Below, one piece after another: positions 62,661 through 64,000 of a DNA stretch of 64,000 bases. Under the pieces are notes generated by a model. It searched no databases. It was not told the origin of the DNA and worked only from the letters and a program-made list of their open reading frames with translations. Source of the DNA: CAVSQX01 sp963730225 (GTDB lineage Bacteria > Planctomycetota > Phycisphaerae > Tepidisphaerales > Tepidisphaeraceae); assembly GCA_963730225.1 (NCBI GenBank), contig CAVSQX010000003.1:62001-126000 (forward strand). The letters are read 5' to 3'. How positions within the stretch are numbered: position 1 is the stretch's first letter; the number at the start of each line of letters is the position of its first letter. The translations under genes and the position numbers were made by a program.

Positions 62661-63353
62661 ATGTCGATCACCATCGCCAACGTCTTTCCGTGGGGCCGAT
62701 CGTTCGCGGAATACGTCCGAATGTTCTCTCTGACCGCCGACGACTTGCAAAAACGAATCCTCGTCGCCGCCGACGGCCCCGCTTCGTTCAACGGCGAAAT
62801 GAATCGCCGCGGCCATCATGTCATCTCCTGCGACCCTCTGTATGCGCTGAGCCGCGCTGAGATCACTGCGCGAATTCGTGCGACCAGCCCGGTCATGGTC
62901 GAATTGGCGGCGCGAAATTCGCATCGCTTCGTATGGAATGAAATTCGTTCGCCGCGAGAGCTGGGCGAACTCCGACAATCTGCGATGGCCGCATTTCTGG
63001 CCGATTTCCAGTGCGGCAAGTCCGATGGCCGCTATCTCGACCAATCCCTGCCGCATTTGAATTTTCCCGATCGCAGCTTCGATTTGGCTCTCTGCTCGCA
63101 TTTTTTGTTTCTTTATTCCGATGAATTCCCGCTGGAATTTCATCTGGCATCCGTCGTCGAAATGGCCCGGGTGGCCGCCGAAGTACGGGTTTTTCCGCTG
63201 CTCGACATGGCGGGCAACACGTCGGCGCATCTGGATTCCACGATCGCGCAGCTCAAACTCCGTGGACATTCCGTTAGCGTCGAATCCGTGCCGTACGAAT
63301 TTCAACGCGGCGGAAACCAGATGCTGCGAATTCGATCGGTGGTGTGCCGATGA
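62661..63353 (+). CDS. Class I SAM-dependent methyltransferase-like protein
   Basis: The 230-residue protein starts six bases after the DAHP synthase stop. ILVAADGPASFNGEMNRRGH followed by VISCDPLY has the form of the first strands of a class I methyltransferase, though the usual DxGxGxG loop is altered to AADGPASF. FDLALCSHFLFLYSDEFPLE fits the motif IV region. Proteins of this kind are common and mostly of unknown target. Whether it still binds SAM is open. Confidence 0.7.
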   Translation: MSITIANVFPWGRSFAEYVRMFSLTADDLQKRILVAADGPASFNGEMNRRGHHVISCDPLYALSRAEITARIRATSPVMVELAARNSHRFVWNEIRSPRELGELRQSAMAAFLADFQCGKSDGRYLDQSLPHLNFPDRSFDLALCSHFLFLYSDEFPLEFHLASVVEMARVAAEVRVFPLLDMAGNTSAHLDSTIAQLKLRGHSVSVESVPYEFQRGGNQMLRIRSVVCR

Positions 63354-63919
63354 ATCCGCATCTGCTCGACATTCCCGATCAGTTCACGACCGATCGGCTG
63401 GTGATTCGCTGCGCCCGTCCCGGCGAAGGGGCCGCCGCCAACGCCGCCATTTGCGACTCGTTCGAGGAATTGCGGCTCTGGATGCCGTGGGCCAAAACGC
63501 TGCCGACCGTCGACGACACCGAACTGCATGGCCGCCGGGCGTACGCCCGTTTTCTGGCCCGGGAGGATTTGACCTATCGCGCGTGGCTCAAAGACTCGCA
63601 AACTTTCGTCGTTGGCAGCGGGCTGCACCGCATCGATTGGGAGGTTCCCAAATTTGAAATCGGGTATTGGGTGCGCTCCACGCTGTCGGGCCGGGGATAC
63701 GTTCAGGAAACGGTTCAGGCACTGACTCGCCTTGCGTTTGAGCAATTGCGGGCCCAGCGCATCGAGATCCGCTGTGATGATCGCAACCTCAAAAGTTCCC
63801 GTGTCGCCGAGCGGGCCGGATTTCAATTGGAAGGCATCCTGCGAAACGACAGCGTTGCTGTCGATGGCTCATTGCGAAGCACGCGCGTTTACGCCAAGAT
63901 TGCCGCTCCGTTGGAATGA
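63350..63919 (+). CDS. GNAT-family N-acetyltransferase (RimJ/RimL-like)
   Basis: ATG 63350 overlaps the upstream stop (ATGA); a GTG at 63344 is possible. The 189-residue protein begins TDRLVIRCARPGEGAAANAA, has the ESFEELRLWMPWA-type segment (DSFEELRLWMPW), GYWVRSTLSGRGYVQETVQA with the acetyl-CoA loop, and the C-terminal NLKSSRVAERAGFQLEGILR. It acetylates an amine, typically a protein N-terminus or small molecule. Confidence 0.9.
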   Translation: MNPHLLDIPDQFTTDRLVIRCARPGEGAAANAAICDSFEELRLWMPWAKTLPTVDDTELHGRRAYARFLAREDLTYRAWLKDSQTFVVGSGLHRIDWEVPKFEIGYWVRSTLSGRGYVQETVQALTRLAFEQLRAQRIEIRCDDRNLKSSRVAERAGFQLEGILRNDSVAVDGSLRSTRVYAKIAAPLE

Positions 63920-63933
63920 AGGGAACGGGCCGG

Positions 63934-64000
63934 ATGAAAATCGGAGCTTATTACTATCCCGAGCAGTGGCCGCGACAGCAGTGGGAGCGCGATTTCGACA
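63934..64000 (+). CDS. GH42-like beta-galactosidase, 3'-truncated by the window edge
   Basis: From ATG 63934 the visible codons read MKIGAYYYPEQWPRQQWERD, the usual N-terminus of GH42 enzymes (YYPEQWP). An in-frame ATG at 63916 overlaps the GNAT stop and could be the start instead. Only 22 codons are in view, so the family call rests on this motif. Confidence 0.7.
   Translation, partial: MKIGAYYYPEQWPRQQWERDFD

Overview
The window looks like a chromosomal segment of a Planctomycetota bacterium, most likely of the class Phycisphaerae. The evidence is a secreted proteome with PEP-CTERM tails, a type I dockerin joined to PEP-CTERM, prepilin-type proteins with a C-terminal H-x9-DG box, and many carbohydrate-active enzymes. 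The taxonomic call is inference; there is no rRNA or other strong marker here. No CRISPR array, insertion sequence or integrase was seen.

Region 1 (1-15.5 kb): the 3' part of a secreted esterase with a PEP-CTERM tail, then minus-strand genes for a Gfo/Idh/MocA oxidoreductase, a BNR_4 beta-propeller protein and a LacI regulator. After these comes a minus-strand gene train from 15144 to 5925: a prepilin-like protein, two tandem small anchored proteins, a membrane protein split into two overlapping frames, an ABC ATPase, an ABC-2 permease and a secreted HEAT-repeat protein.

Region 2 (15.5-26.5 kb): one 7.4-kb gene for a giant secreted protein with about 13 autotransporter-associated beta-strand repeats, dockerin and PEP-CTERM; then a second prepilin-like protein and a second LacI regulator. 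The two LacI proteins are about 88% identical. The exact 9-base word CAACTGTTG or its complement occurs before four genes in regions 1 and 2, one-base variants before two more loci including the GH78/GH39 pair of region 3, and a spaced inverted repeat of the same half-site before another. This suggests one polysaccharide regulon.

Region 3 (26.6-45.7 kb): a sugar ABC importer (binding protein, unusually long permease, second permease, no ATPase), glycosidases of GH36-, GH78-, GH39- and GH42-like type, a xylitol/sorbitol dehydrogenase next to an L-xylulose-reductase-like SDR, a frameshifted esterase with an N-terminal CBM9-like part, and a sugar isomerase/epimerase.

Region 4 (45.7-58 kb): a tightly packed operon headed by a GntR regulator (SIS protein with frameshift, SDR, FAD oxidoreductase, ROK kinase, creatininase-like hydrolase, KDPG aldolase), a divergent CE7-like esterase, a second Gfo/Idh/MocA gene, and an overlapping trio (MetE-like, phosphotriesterase-like, GH39-like).

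Region 5 (58-64 kb): core and cell-biology genes. There is a tRNA-Ser(GGA); a MamK-like actin with two upstream paralogous proteins that carry a GspF-like N-terminal motif; and a DAHP synthase preceded by a short aromatic-rich leader peptide, mutually exclusive RNA pairings and a strong terminator, that is, a textbook attenuator. A methyltransferase-like gene, a GNAT acetyltransferase and the first codons of another GH42-like gene close the window.

Most striking: the aromatic attenuator at 61.4-61.6 kb, the shared operator of the twin LacI regulators, and the MamK-like three-gene cluster.
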